Part shown: piece by piece, positions 37,064 to 45,829 of the stretch
Layout of the letters: the number at the start of each line of letters is the position of its first letter
How positions within the stretch are numbered: position 1 is the stretch's first letter
DNA from: Rhodovulum sp. PH10
GTDB lineage: Bacteria; Pseudomonadota; Alphaproteobacteria; Rhizobiales; Xanthobacteraceae
Reading direction: 5' to 3'
NCBI RefSeq assembly: GCF_000293785.1
Contig: NZ_AKZI01000007.1
Location: 23,321 to 87,320, forward strand
Length of the DNA: 64,000 nt
Notes under the pieces: generated by a model
What the model saw: the letters and a program-made list of their open reading frames with translations, nothing else
What the model was told of the DNA's origin: nothing
Database searches by the model: none
Made by a program: the position numbers and the translations under genes

Positions 37064-37542
37064 GATGTACGAGCCTTGACGAGCAGCGCGGCAGCAAGCG
37101 CTCGGCGGTGAGAGTCTTCCAGCTTGTTCAGGACGACGATGGCGGCGGCGGCCTGTTCCACGAGAGCTTCGGTGTCGGCGAAGTACTTCCCGAACGGTGC
37201 CGGGCCATAGTCGGCTTGCTCTCGCTCCTTCTGGAGAAGCACGAACGCCACTCCGAAATTCGCGACTTCGGCGGGAAAGGCCGACAGCTCCTTCGAGCTC
37301 GTCAGAACGGCCTTGGCGCCCGTGTGGGTCACGCCCCTGTAGACCCGCTCCCAAGCCTGGGACTTGTGATGGATGCTACCGATGACGGTGTCGGCGCAAA
37401 GACGACACAACGCATGGAAGACGGCGTAGTACGCACTGCTCACGGCGCGACGCATGAACGCTTCGCGCGGCCGCTTTCCGGTGCGCCGGCAGAGATCCCT
37501 CGCAACCGTCAGAAGCCTGTCCTCGAGATCGAGCGCGCTCAT
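37060..37542 (-). CDS. HEPN/UPF0332-like protein inserted between pheS and pheT
   Basis: A 160-residue, mainly helical protein. [19 protein letters not shown] (31-49) is the hallmark first helix of the HEPN/UPF0332 superfamily, and KEREQADYG (105-113) matches its R-x-x-ADY element near the last helices. A possible R-X6-H (R66 to H73, ERVYRGVTH) resembles the ribonuclease motif of HEPN toxins, though its placement needs alignment. HEPN proteins are often RNA-cleaving toxins in toxin-antitoxin, abortive-infection and CRISPR systems. Start and stop both overlap neighbours by ATGA: the 98-residue partner upstream and pheT downstream. Placement inside an essential tRNA-synthetase operon is striking. 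Nuclease activity is inference. Confidence 0.75.
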   Translation of the reverse strand: MSALDLEDRLLTVARDLCRRTGKRPREAFMRRAVSSAYYAVFHALCRLCADTVIGSIHHKSQAWERVYRGVTHTGAKAVLTSSKELSAFPAEVANFGVAFVLLQKEREQADYGPAPFGKYFADTEALVEQAAAAIVVLNKLEDSHRRALAAALLVKARTS

Positions 37543-37835
37543 TCGGGCGCGCCCTCCTCGTCGTAGCCCGTCGCCTCGTCCTCCGGACGATGGGTGAGAT
37601 AAGGAAAGCGCTCCTCGCCCGCGTTCTGGAGCTCCCGCCGCAAGATCGCCAGCGTCCGGTTGAGCACCTCCCCGCTCGGAAGTGCGGAGCCGGACTTGTA
37701 CGTCGCGGTCATGAAGAGCGCATCGTCCTCGTCTTGGTCCTTGCCGGTCGAGACGACCACGTCGTCGAAACCGTAAGCGGCGAGCTGTGCGGACAAGGTC
37801 TTCCGAGTGAGCTTCTTGACGTCGTCGAGAGTCAT
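37539..37835 (-). CDS. 98-residue acidic protein, likely partner of the HEPN protein
   Basis: A small acidic protein (MTLDDVKKLTRKTLSAQL near the start, an acidic DEDDAL patch at about 34-40, an acidic tail [14 protein letters not shown]). It is not recognised; the composition is that of a real gene with a good AAGGAGA ribosome-binding site. It starts 16 bp after the pheS stop and overlaps the HEPN start (ATGA), an arrangement typical of antitoxin-toxin or subunit pairs. A role as antitoxin or regulatory subunit of the HEPN protein is inference from gene order alone. A tRNA-synthetase-linked role is the alternative. Confidence 0.7.
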   Translation of the reverse strand: MTLDDVKKLTRKTLSAQLAAYGFDDVVVSTGKDQDEDDALFMTATYKSGSALPSGEVLNRTLAILRRELQNAGEERFPYLTHRPEDEATGYDEEGAPE

Positions 37836-37851
37836 CGAAGTCTCCTTGCCC

Positions 37852-38934
37852 TCACCCGCTCAGGCCACCCGCGAGTGTCGGAAAGTCGAGCGGGCGAAAA
37901 CCGTAATGGTCGAGCCAGCGGACGTCGGCCTCGAAGAAGGCGCGCAGATCCGGCATGCCGTATTTCAGCATGGCGATGCGGTCGATGCCCATGCCCCAGG
38001 CGAATCCCTGGTACTCCGCCGGGTCGATGCCGCAGTTCTTCAGCACGTTCGGATGCACCATGCCGCAGCCGAGGATTTCCAGCCAGTCCTCGCCCTCGCC
38101 GAACCGGATCTCGCCCTTGTCGCGCCGACACTGGATGTCGACCTCGAGCGACGGCTCGGTGAACGGGAAGAACGACGGCCGGAACCGCATCTTCACCTGG
38201 TCGACCTCGAAGAACGCCTTGCAGAACTCCGCGAGAATCCACTTCAGGTGCCCGAGATGCGAGCCCTTGTCTATGACGAGGCCCTCGACCTGATGGAACA
38301 TCGGCGTGTGGGTCTGATCGCTGTCGCAGCGATAGGTGCGGCCCGGACAGATCACCCGGATCGGCGGCGCCTTTCCGAGCATCGTGCGCACCTGCACCGG
38401 CGAGGTGTGGGTGCGCAGCAGCAGCCGCGAGCCGTCCTCCTTCTCGGGGAAGAAGAACGTGTCGTGCATGTCGCGGGCCGGATGGCCGACGGGAAAGTTC
38501 AGCTTGGTGAAGTTGTAGTCGTCGGTCTCGATGTCGGGACCTTCGGCGACCTCGAAGCCCATGTCGGCGAAGATCGCGGTGAGCTCGTCGACCACCTGGC
38601 TGATCGGATGGATGCGGCCGCGCTCGAGCGGCCCGTCGGCGACCGGCAGCGAGACGTCGACCGTCTCGGTGGCGAGCCGCGCGTCGAGCGCCGCGTCGCG
38701 CAGCGCGGTGCGGCGGGCGCCGAGCGCCTCGCCGACCTTCTCCTTGAGGCCGTTGATCAGCGGCCCCTGAACCTTGCGCTCCTCCGGCGACATTTTTCCG
38801 AGGGTGGCGAGCAGCGCCGACACCGCCCCCTTCTTGCCGAGCGCCGCGACGCGCACCGCCTCGAGGGCCGGCTCGTCGCCGGCGGCGGCGATGTCGGCGA
38901 GGAGGCGGCCTTCCAGTTCCGTGATGTCGGACAT
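37852..38934 (-). CDS. pheS: Phenylalanine-tRNA ligase alpha subunit
   Basis: A 360-residue PheS. The N-terminal coiled coil is followed by the class II catalytic core: [37 protein letters not shown] (motif 1 region), [62 protein letters not shown] (motif 2) and [31 protein letters not shown] (motif 3). It binds ATP and phenylalanine. Start at 38934 chosen by the conserved [12 protein letters not shown] opening; a longer frame shadows rplT. Downstream lies the HEPN cassette, not pheT directly. Confidence 0.97.
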   Translation of the reverse strand: MSDITELEGRLLADIAAAGDEPALEAVRVAALGKKGAVSALLATLGKMSPEERKVQGPLINGLKEKVGEALGARRTALRDAALDARLATETVDVSLPVADGPLERGRIHPISQVVDELTAIFADMGFEVAEGPDIETDDYNFTKLNFPVGHPARDMHDTFFFPEKEDGSRLLLRTHTSPVQVRTMLGKAPPIRVICPGRTYRCDSDQTHTPMFHQVEGLVIDKGSHLGHLKWILAEFCKAFFEVDQVKMRFRPSFFPFTEPSLEVDIQCRRDKGEIRFGEGEDWLEILGCGMVHPNVLKNCGIDPAEYQGFAWGMGIDRIAMLKYGMPDLRAFFEADVRWLDHYGFRPLDFPTLAGGLSG

Positions 38935-39011
38935 GCCCTCACCCGAACGCATTCGGGGTCGCCCGCCTGCGCGGACGACCCGGTCGAACCCTCGTGCCGT
39001 CGATCGTGGCG

Positions 39012-39371
39012 TCAGGCCGCGAGCGCGGCCTTGGCCTTCTCGACGATCGCCTGGAACGCCGCCGGCTGGCTGATCGCGAGATCGGACAGCACCTTGCGGT
39101 CGACCGTGATGCCGGCGCGGGCGAGGCCCGCGATGAAGGTCGAGTAGTTGATCTCGAACGGCCGGACCGCCGCGTTGAGCCGCTGGATCCACAGCGCACG
39201 GAAGGTGCGCTTCTTCCGCTTGCGGTCACGATAGGCGTATTGGTTGGCCTTCTCGACCGCCTGCTTGGCGACCCGGATGGTATTCTTCCGCCGGCCGTAA
39301 TAGCCCTTGGCGGCCTTGAAGACTTTCTTGTGCTTGGCGTGCGCGGTGACGCCCCGTTTGACGCGGGCCAT
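39012..39371 (-). CDS. rplT: 50S ribosomal protein L20
   Basis: A 119-residue L20, near-textbook: [30 protein letters not shown], then [26 protein letters not shown] and [14 protein letters not shown]. Basic helical N-terminus and globular C-terminus, acting in early 50S assembly. In other bacteria L20 represses its own operon by binding the mRNA leader. It follows rpmI by 67 bp and precedes pheS by 77 bp, the conserved order. Confidence 0.98.
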   Translation of the reverse strand: MARVKRGVTAHAKHKKVFKAAKGYYGRRKNTIRVAKQAVEKANQYAYRDRKRKKRTFRALWIQRLNAAVRPFEINYSTFIAGLARAGITVDRKVLSDLAISQPAAFQAIVEKAKAALAA

Positions 39372-39438
39372 GGCTGATCTCCTGAAACCAATTGGCGAGA
39401 GAGGAAGGTCGCGTCGGTCGACGCGGCCGGTTCGGCGA

Positions 39439-39639
39439 TCAGCCGTTGGGCATCCAATACTTCTTGATGTTGTCGCCGTCGGTCTTGAACAGCACGGTCA
39501 TGCCGCGATGCTCGCGGATCTGCTTGGTGGACCGCTTGATCATCCCGTGGCGCTTACCGGACTGCTGGAATTTCACCTTGCCGGTGCCGGTGATCTTGAA
39601 GCGCTTTTTTGCGCCCGACTTGGTCTTCATCTTGGGCAT
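39439..39639 (-). CDS. rpmI: 50S ribosomal protein L35
   Basis: A 66-residue L35 beginning [32 protein letters not shown], given as a family signature, and ending IKKYWMPNG. Strongly basic. The ATG at 39639 with AGGAGAC upstream fixes the start. A 404-bp gap separates it from infC upstream, longer than in most relatives and a possible site for a regulatory leader. Confidence 0.97.
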   Translation of the reverse strand: MPKMKTKSGAKKRFKITGTGKVKFQQSGKRHGMIKRSTKQIREHRGMTVLFKTDGDNIKKYWMPNG

Positions 39640-40043
39640 TTGGCTCGTCTCCTGGCCGATCGCGACCGCCGAGCCGCGAGGCTCCTCGGTCCGCCGGGCC
39701 GTCTGGTTGAATGAGCGCACCCGAACGGGCGCGACGCCGCCACGGCAGCCCATTTTCGGCCGGGCGACGGAGGGGGCTGGTTATGGCAGAGGTGGCCCGC
39801 AATGGCAACTGCGGACGCTTCGGACACGTCCGAGGCGGCGGCTCGCCACATCCGGCCTCCGGTCGTCCGGGCTCAGCGAGCCCGATGCGGGCCGAGCGTG
39901 CCGGAACCGGTCTCTCGCGACCGGTCGGGCGCGACGGGGCTGTCGCGGCGGGTCGGGGCCGGCGGCCGACGCCCAAACCGGCCGCCCGGGGGCAGGCGGC
40001 CTTCGTCTCCGGGCGACGGAAGCGATCGCGGGACGGGCGACGC
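39640..40043. other. Long infC-rpmI spacer
   Basis: 404 bp with no credible gene; Arg/Pro-rich frames on both strands are shadows. It should be the rpmI-rplT leader, where L20-type autoregulation might act, but I could not define a specific fold or a T-run terminator. Confidence 0.5.
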
Positions 40044-40583
40044 TCACCGCGGCGCCAGCACCATCACCATCTGGCGACCTTCCATCTTGGCGTCCTGCTC
40101 GACCTTGGCGAGCTCGGAGGTGTCGCCTTTGACCCGGTTCAGCAATTGGAAGCCGAGCTCCTGGTGGGCCATCTCGCGTCCGCGGAAGCGGAGCGTGACC
40201 TTCACCTTGTCGCCGTCTTCGAAGAACCGGATCATGGCGCGCATCTTCACGTCGTAATCGTGATCGTCGATCATCGGCCGGAACTTGACCTCCTTGACCT
40301 CGACGATCTTCTGCCGCTTGCGCGCCTCGGCCTGCTTCTTCTGCTCCTGGTACTTGAACTTCCCGTAATCGAGCATCTTGCAGACGGGCGGGCTGGCATT
40401 GGGCGCGATCTCGACCAGGTCGAGCCCGGCCTCGTGCGCCATGCGCAAGGCGTCGGGCGTGGCCACGGTGCCGAGATTGGCGCCGTCCTTGTCGATCAGA
40501 TGAACCTCACGGATGCGAATCTCCTCGTTCACGCGCGGCCCGTCCTTCTGGACGGGGGGCGGGGCTCTCATGGGGCGGCGAAT
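40044..40583 (-). CDS. infC: Translation initiation factor IF-3, probable AUU start
   Basis: A 179-residue IF-3. The conserved start of the folded part is [25 protein letters not shown]; later [28 protein letters not shown] and [18 protein letters not shown] are standard. It prevents subunit joining and proofreads initiation. An AGGAG lies 9 bases before an ATT at 40583 (reading IRRPMRAPP), whereas the ATG at 40571 would sit 21 bases from it. An AUU start is the known basis of infC autoregulation in E. coli, so I use it. First gene of the infC-rpmI-rplT-pheS-pheT cluster. Confidence 0.93.
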   Translation of the reverse strand: MRRPMRAPPPVQKDGPRVNEEIRIREVHLIDKDGANLGTVATPDALRMAHEAGLDLVEIAPNASPPVCKMLDYGKFKYQEQKKQAEARKRQKIVEVKEVKFRPMIDDHDYDVKMRAMIRFFEDGDKVKVTLRFRGREMAHQELGFQLLNRVKGDTSELAKVEQDAKMEGRQMVMVLAPR

Positions 40584-40600
40584 GGCTGCAAACTCCTCTG
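40571..40600 (-). promoter_or_regulatory. infC ribosome-binding site and AUU start
   Basis: On the minus strand AGAGGAG, then TTTGCAGCC, then ATT, then CGCCGCCCC-ATG. Optimal spacing is to the ATT codon, not to the ATG four codons later. Discrimination against AUU by IF-3 itself would give negative feedback. Confidence 0.7.
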
Positions 40601-40796
40601 TTGTTGCAAGGGTACTCGGCAAGGGTGCTCGGTCTGTCCCGGACCTACCGGCCCGGTGCGGCCGCGCGAGGCCACGATCCGCTGCGGTGCAATGAACGGC
40701 AGCGGCGCCCGGTCGGCTCGCGCGAGGGATCAATAGAATTGGGACGATCGGGTTTCAAGTCAACGGCGTCGCGTCGACGCGCCTTTATCGTCGGGC

Positions 40797-42122
40797 TCAC
40801 GACGGCATGCCGGCTGCCGGTGGCCGGCCAGCCGACCCGGCCGAGGCCCCGGCGGTGACGCGGGCATAGGCCGCGAGCGTCTGCTCGACGGTGCGGGCGC
40901 GGTCGAAGGCGCCGAGCACCCTCGCCCGCGCGCGCTGGCCCATCGCGTGGCGGAGCGGCTCCGGCAGCGCCAGCACGCGCACCAAGGCGGCTGCGAGCGC
41001 GGCATCGTCGCCCGCCCGGCAGCGCAGCGCGGTCGCGCGGTCCTCCTCGCTCGCGGACAGCACCGGCACGAGGTCGGGGCCGGCGGCGAGATCGGAGGCG
41101 ATCACCGGACGGGCCATCGCCATCGCCTCGGCGAGCGGGCGGAAGATGCCCTCGAGCTGGACCGACGGGCAGACGACGACGCTCGCGGCGGCGAGGCTCG
41201 CCGCCGCGTCGGTGCCCGGACCGGTGATCCGCACGATGTCGGCGGTGCCGGACGACAGCACGAGGTCCCACAACTCGCCGGAATAGCGCGAGCGGCCGCC
41301 GTCCTCGCCGTCCAGCACGAAGACGACGTCGGAAATGCCGCTCTCCTTCAGCCGGCGGGCCGCTCCGACCGCGACGTGCTGGCCGTGGCGGCGCAGAATC
41401 CGGCCCGGCACCAGCACCACCCGGGTCGCCGGCCGCACGCCCCAGGCGGCGCGCACCACCGCGACGCGCTCTGGCGCGATGCCGGCCGGGTCGAAGCCGT
41501 CGAGGTCGAGCAGCGGATGGATCACCGCGAGGCGATCCGGCGGCACGTGGTGGCGCTCGGCGACCAGCTCGGCGATCCGCTCGCTCGCCGCGATCACCAC
41601 GTCGCCCCGCGCCATCACCCCGTTGTACCAGTGCTTCAAGAGGTTCTGGTCGCGGAAGCCGGTGTGGCAGGTGGCGAGAAACGGCTTTCCGGTGGTGCGG
41701 GCGGCGAGCCACGCACTCCAGCCCGGCGCGCGGCCGTGCGCATGCACGACGTCGCAGCCGCGCGACACGATCAGCCGGCGCAACGCCACCGCGTTGCGGG
41801 CGATCACCGCCGGATTGCGGGTCGCGGTGTCGAGCGACACGACCTCGCCGCCCTGCTCGGCAACCAGATGCGCGAGCCGCCCGCCGCGCGCCGCGACGAT
41901 CGGCCGGTGGCCGGCCTCGGCGAGAATTTTGGCGAGACCGACCGCGCCCTCGTCGGCCGCCCCGAGATCGAGGGTCGGCACGGTGATCAGCACGGTGAGC
42001 GGACGATCGGGGCGGAGCACGGGACGTGAGCCGGCGGGCGCGACCTGCGCGACCGGAGCCGGAACCGCGACGCCGGCCTCCTGCGCACGCGATCCACGGG
42101 ACGCCCCCAGAGCTTCCGGCAA
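40797..42122 (-). CDS. GT4-family glycosyltransferase
   Basis: A 441-residue GT-B glycosyltransferase (glycosyltransferase family 4 type). The N-terminal domain begins PLTVLITVPTLDLGAADEGAVGLAKILAEAGH and includes CDVVHAHGRAPGWSAWLAA. The C-terminal donor domain has RVVLVPGRILRRHGQHVAVGAARRLKE and the ESGxR/E-x7-E-like VCPSVQLEGIFRPLAEAMAMARPVIASDLAAGPDLV. It transfers a sugar to an unknown acceptor, typically in envelope polysaccharide synthesis. No ATG fits; TTG at 42122 with GGGAGG six bases upstream is the best start, leaving a 40-residue leader. It stands alone, unlinked to other polysaccharide genes. Confidence 0.82.
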   Translation of the reverse strand: MPEALGASRGSRAQEAGVAVPAPVAQVAPAGSRPVLRPDRPLTVLITVPTLDLGAADEGAVGLAKILAEAGHRPIVAARGGRLAHLVAEQGGEVVSLDTATRNPAVIARNAVALRRLIVSRGCDVVHAHGRAPGWSAWLAARTTGKPFLATCHTGFRDQNLLKHWYNGVMARGDVVIAASERIAELVAERHHVPPDRLAVIHPLLDLDGFDPAGIAPERVAVVRAAWGVRPATRVVLVPGRILRRHGQHVAVGAARRLKESGISDVVFVLDGEDGGRSRYSGELWDLVLSSGTADIVRITGPGTDAAASLAAASVVVCPSVQLEGIFRPLAEAMAMARPVIASDLAAGPDLVPVLSASEEDRATALRCRAGDDAALAAALVRVLALPEPLRHAMGQRARARVLGAFDRARTVEQTLAAYARVTAGASAGSAGRPPAAGMPS

Positions 42123-42329
42123 CCACCACCTCCCTCGCCGCCGCCCGCCGCCGCGAGCGGCACCGCGAACGGCGCGGCGGCCCGTGTCGAGCGCCGGCCC
42201 GGTATAGACCGTGCCATTTGGGGCGGCAATATTGGCTCCCGAATCGGCCGCGAGCCGCCCACAGGCGGGCACCGGCCCGCGGAAAATCGTGGTGGTGCGG
42301 GTCGCGGCCGGGCGTGGAGGCAGGAAGAG

Positions 42330-43130
42330 ATGAACGAGATCGTCGAGACGCTCACCGTGGGCGAGGGCCAAAAAACGCACCGGATCGCCGTGCGTCGCCG
42401 CGAGGGCGCGGGGCCGGGCCTCGTCTGGCTCGGCGGCTTCAAGTCGGACATGAGCGGCACCAAGGCGCAGGCGCTCGACGGGTGGGCCGAAAAGGCCGGC
42501 CGGGCCTTCGTGCGGTTCGACTATTCGGGGCACGGCGAATCGGACGGGCGGTTCGAGGACGGCACCATCGGTGCATGGCTCGACGACGCGATCGCGGTGG
42601 TGACCGCCCGCTGCCATGGCCCGCAGATTTTCGTCGGCTCCTCGATGGGCGGCTGGCTCGCGCTCCTGCTGACGCGCGCGCTGGCGAGGCGGGCGGCGGC
42701 GGGTGCGCTGCCGCCGGAGGCGCCCTCGGTCGCGGGCCTGTTGCTGATCGCCCCGGCGGTCGACTTCACCGAAGTCTTGATGTGGGAAAAGTTTCCGCAA
42801 AAGGTGAAAGACGAGATCACGGCGAAGGGTTTTTGGCAGCTCCCCTCCGAATATGCCGACGAGCCGACCGTCATCACCAGGCGGCTGATCGAGGAGGGCA
42901 GAAACCACCTGCTGCTCGGCGATTTGATCGAGACCGGCTGCCCGGTGCGCATTCTTCAGGGCGTGCAGGATCCGGACGTGCCGTGGCAGCACGCGGTCGA
43001 CCTCACCTCCCGCCTCGCCCAGGACGACGTGGTGCTGACGCTGATCAAGGACGGCGACCACCGCCTCTCCCGCCCCGAGGACATTTCGCGAATGCTGCGG
43101 GCGGTGGAGGAGATGCCGCTCGGCGGGTGA
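42330..43130 (+). CDS. Alpha/beta serine hydrolase (ABHD10/BEM46-like)
   Basis: A 266-residue alpha/beta hydrolase. LVWLGGFKSDMSGTKAQALD (31-50), FDYSGHGESDG (63-73), nucleophile elbow GSSMGG with S105, acid D216 (or D214) in GVQDPDVPWQ and H244 in DGDHRLSRPEDI form a complete triad. The FKSDMSGTKA motif is typical of the ABHD10-like esterase/deacylase group found in alphaproteobacteria and mitochondria. A CAGGAAGAG precedes the ATG. It neighbours an acetyltransferase 41 bp later. Substrate unknown. Confidence 0.87.
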   Translation: MNEIVETLTVGEGQKTHRIAVRRREGAGPGLVWLGGFKSDMSGTKAQALDGWAEKAGRAFVRFDYSGHGESDGRFEDGTIGAWLDDAIAVVTARCHGPQIFVGSSMGGWLALLLTRALARRAAAGALPPEAPSVAGLLLIAPAVDFTEVLMWEKFPQKVKDEITAKGFWQLPSEYADEPTVITRRLIEEGRNHLLLGDLIETGCPVRILQGVQDPDVPWQHAVDLTSRLAQDDVVLTLIKDGDHRLSRPEDISRMLRAVEEMPLGG

Positions 43131-43171
43131 GCCGGCGCGGCGCGACCAGACCGAACCCGTAATTGCCGGCC

Positions 43172-43702
43172 ATGCACCATCTCTGCATCGAAAAGCTCGA
43201 GCGGCTGACGCCCCGGATGCACGGCGAAGCCGTGGCGCTGTGCACGGCGGCCTACGAGCAGCCGTTCGAGCCTCACTTCGAGGAGCTGAAGGACGCCGGC
43301 GCGGTCCATCTGCTCGGCCGGCACGACGGACGGCTGGTCACCCATCTCGCCTGGGTCGAGCGCCGCCTGCAGACGCGGGACGGCCTCACGCTGCGAACCG
43401 CCTATGTCGAGGCGGTCGCGACCCTGCCGGAGATGCAGCGACGCGGCTGGGCCTCGGCCCTGCTCCGCCGGTTCGTCGATCATGTCGGCGACTTCCAGGT
43501 GGCGGCGCTGTCGCCCTCGGACGCCGCCTTCTATGCCCGGCTCGGCTGGGAGCCTTGGCGCGGCCCGCTGTTTCAGCGGCGCGGCGACCGCTGGGAGCCG
43601 ACCCCCGACGAGGAGATGATGATCCATCGTCTCCCCGCCACGCCGGCGCTCGCACTCGATGCACCGATCAGCGTCGAGTGGCGGCCGGGCGAGGTGTGGT
43701 GA
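43172..43702 (+). CDS. GNAT acetyltransferase resembling aminoglycoside 2'-N-acetyltransferase
   Basis: A 176-residue GNAT protein. TAYVEAVATLPEMQRRGWASALLRRF holds the acetyl-CoA binding QRRGWAS loop. AALSPSDAAFYARLGWEPWRGPL, TPDEEMMIHRLP and a WRPGEVW C-terminus follow the AAC(2')-I family closely. AAC(2') enzymes acetylate aminoglycosides; chromosomal copies in mycobacteria and Providencia also act on cell-wall sugars. Resistance is not implied. ATG 43172 is chosen over a TTG at 43163; no clear ribosome-binding site. A perfect 15-bp duplication spans the stop codon. Confidence 0.8.
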   Translation: MHHLCIEKLERLTPRMHGEAVALCTAAYEQPFEPHFEELKDAGAVHLLGRHDGRLVTHLAWVERRLQTRDGLTLRTAYVEAVATLPEMQRRGWASALLRRFVDHVGDFQVAALSPSDAAFYARLGWEPWRGPLFQRRGDRWEPTPDEEMMIHRLPATPALALDAPISVEWRPGEVW

Positions 43703-43717
43703 GGCGAGGTGTGGTGA
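43688..43717. repeat. Perfect 15-bp tandem duplication at a stop codon
   Basis: GGCGAGGTGTGGTGA occurs at 43688-43702, ending in the TGA stop of the acetyltransferase, and is repeated at 43703-43717. Same unit length as the duplication at 7777-7806. Confidence 0.92.
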
Positions 43718-43821
43718 GAATCGGCGGCGGCGAGAGGTCGCCGCCGTCGCTGCCGAAACGTCCGTGACCTCGTGGCCGGCCGGCGCCCTTGCGGGCCACC
43801 GTCCGGCCGGACGAGAGCGCC

Positions 43822-45414
43822 TCAGTGCCGGAAATGGCGCAGGCCGGTGAGCACCATGGCGACGCCGTGGTCGTCGGCGGCCTTGATCACCTGGTCGTCG
43901 CGGATCGAGCCGCCCGGCTGGATCACGGCGGTGGCGCCGGCGCGAATCGACACCAGAAGCGCGTCCGGGAACGGGTAGAACGCGTCGGAGGCGACCACCG
44001 AGCCCTTGGTGAGCGGGGCCGGCAGCTCGGCGAGGCGGGCGGCGTCCTCGGCCTTGCGCACCGCGATCGCCGCCGAATCGACCCGGCTCATCTGCCCGGC
44101 GCCGATGCCGACCGTCATGCGGTCCTTGGCATAGACCACGGCGTTCGACTTGACGTGCTTGGCGACCCGGAAGGCGAAGGTGAGGTCGGCGAGCTCGGCC
44201 TCGGTCGGCTGGCGCTTCGACACCACCTTCAGCACGAGATCGTCGGCCACCGCATTGTCGCGCGACTGCACCAGGAAGCCGCCGGCGACGGTGCGCATGG
44301 TGGTGCCGCGCTTCCTCGGATCGGGCAGCCCGCCGGCCACCATCAGGCGGAGGTTCTTCTTGGTGCGGACGATCTCGATCGCCTCGTCGGTCGCGTCGGG
44401 AGCGATGATCACCTCGGTGAAGATGCCGGTGATCATCCGCGCGGCCTCGGCGTCGAGCGTGCGGTTGACCGCGACGATGCCGCCGAAGGCGGAGTCCTGG
44501 TCGCACAGGAGCGCCTTGCGGTAGGCCTCGCCGAGCGTCTCGCCCTCGGCGACGCCGCACGGATTGGCGTGCTTGATGATGGCGCAGGCGGCGGTCCGCT
44601 TCGGATCGAACTCGGCGACGCACTCGAAGGCCGCGTCGGTGTCGTTGATGTTGTTGTAGGAGAGCTGCTTGCCCTGCAGCTGGCGGGCGGTGGCGACGCC
44701 GTAGCGCACCTCGGCGCTGCGATAGAAGGCCGCCGTCTGGTGCGGGTTCTCGCCGTAGCGCATCACCTGGATCAGCTTGCCGCCGAACGCGCTGTAGGTC
44801 GGCGCCGGGTCGTCGAGCTTGTCGGCGAACCAGCCGGAGATCGCCGCGTCGTAGGCGGCGGTGCGGCCGAACGCCTTGGCGGCGAGCTTCTTGCGCAGCG
44901 ACGGCGTGGTGGCGCCGCCGTGCGCGGCCATCTCCGTGACGATCGTGCGGTAGTCTTCCGGGTCGACCACCACGGTGACGTCGCCGTGGTTCTTGGCCGC
45001 CGCCCGCACCATCGCCGGGCCGCCGATGTCGATGTTCTCGACGCAGGTCTCGAAGTCGGCACCCTTCTGGACGGTCTGCTCGAACGGATAGAGATTCACC
45101 ACCAGAAGGTCGATCGGCTCGATGCCGTGCGCCTCCATCGACCCGGTGTGCTCGGCATTGTCGCGGATCGCCAGAAGCCCGCCATGCACCTTGGGATGCA
45201 GGGTCTTCAGGCGGCCGTCCATCATCTCGGGAAAGCCGGTGAGGTCGGCGACGTCGCGCACGGCGAGGCCCGCCTCGGCGAGCGCCGCCTTGGTGCCGCC
45301 GGTCGACACCAGCTCGACGCCGTGGCGCGCGAGCTCGCGGGCGAAGTCGACCAGGCCGGACTTGTCGGAAACGGAAAGGAGAGCACGGCGAATGCGGCGC
45401 GGTTGTTCTGTCAT
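43822..45414 (-). CDS. purH: Bifunctional AICAR transformylase/IMP cyclohydrolase
   Basis: A 530-residue PurH catalysing the last two steps of purine synthesis, from AICAR to IMP. The N-terminal MGS-like cyclohydrolase domain has [32 protein letters not shown] and [17 protein letters not shown]. The transformylase domain has [48 protein letters not shown], and ends [35 protein letters not shown], the usual C-terminus. Stands alone, with 415 bp of gene-free DNA upstream. Confidence 0.98.
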   Translation of the reverse strand: MTEQPRRIRRALLSVSDKSGLVDFARELARHGVELVSTGGTKAALAEAGLAVRDVADLTGFPEMMDGRLKTLHPKVHGGLLAIRDNAEHTGSMEAHGIEPIDLLVVNLYPFEQTVQKGADFETCVENIDIGGPAMVRAAAKNHGDVTVVVDPEDYRTIVTEMAAHGGATTPSLRKKLAAKAFGRTAAYDAAISGWFADKLDDPAPTYSAFGGKLIQVMRYGENPHQTAAFYRSAEVRYGVATARQLQGKQLSYNNINDTDAAFECVAEFDPKRTAACAIIKHANPCGVAEGETLGEAYRKALLCDQDSAFGGIVAVNRTLDAEAARMITGIFTEVIIAPDATDEAIEIVRTKKNLRLMVAGGLPDPRKRGTTMRTVAGGFLVQSRDNAVADDLVLKVVSKRQPTEAELADLTFAFRVAKHVKSNAVVYAKDRMTVGIGAGQMSRVDSAAIAVRKAEDAARLAELPAPLTKGSVVASDAFYPFPDALLVSIRAGATAVIQPGGSIRDDQVIKAADDHGVAMVLTGLRHFRH

Positions 45415-45829
45415 CGATGACTATCGTTACGGTTGACGGGGTCGGCGGCATCATGGGCCGCGACGTCCGTATTGGCTAGTGGTCCGCGTCCGACATTCGC
45501 ATGCCGTCGCAACGAAGACGGGGGGCGGCCGTCGGGCTCGCGCGGCCAGCGGGCGTCACGATGTCCCGTGGGCGCGCCGGGCTCGACGAGAGCACGGCCG
45601 CGAGGCGAGCGCGGCGCGACTGCCGCGTCCGCTCCCTAGCGCGTTTTCCCGCCCGGAGAAACTGCGCTGCATCAAGAACCGTCGCCAACGCCGGCGGATT
45701 CTTTGCGCCGGCGCCGGTGCCCGCCCCCCGCCGGCGCGGACGCGCCCTGCCCCGCCGGGCGACCCGGACCGCCTCCGGACGCCCGGCCGGGCGCTCGAAC
45801 CACCGGGCGCCCGGCCGGGCAAGCCCGCT
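45415..45829. other. Gene-free interval upstream of purH
   Basis: 415 bp holding the purH promoter region and the 3' flank of the UspA gene. No purine riboswitch, T-run terminator or repeat is recognisable. Confidence 0.5.

Noticed and set aside
43789..45420. Long frame on the plus strand opposite purH
   Set aside because: Shadow of purH; no domain features.
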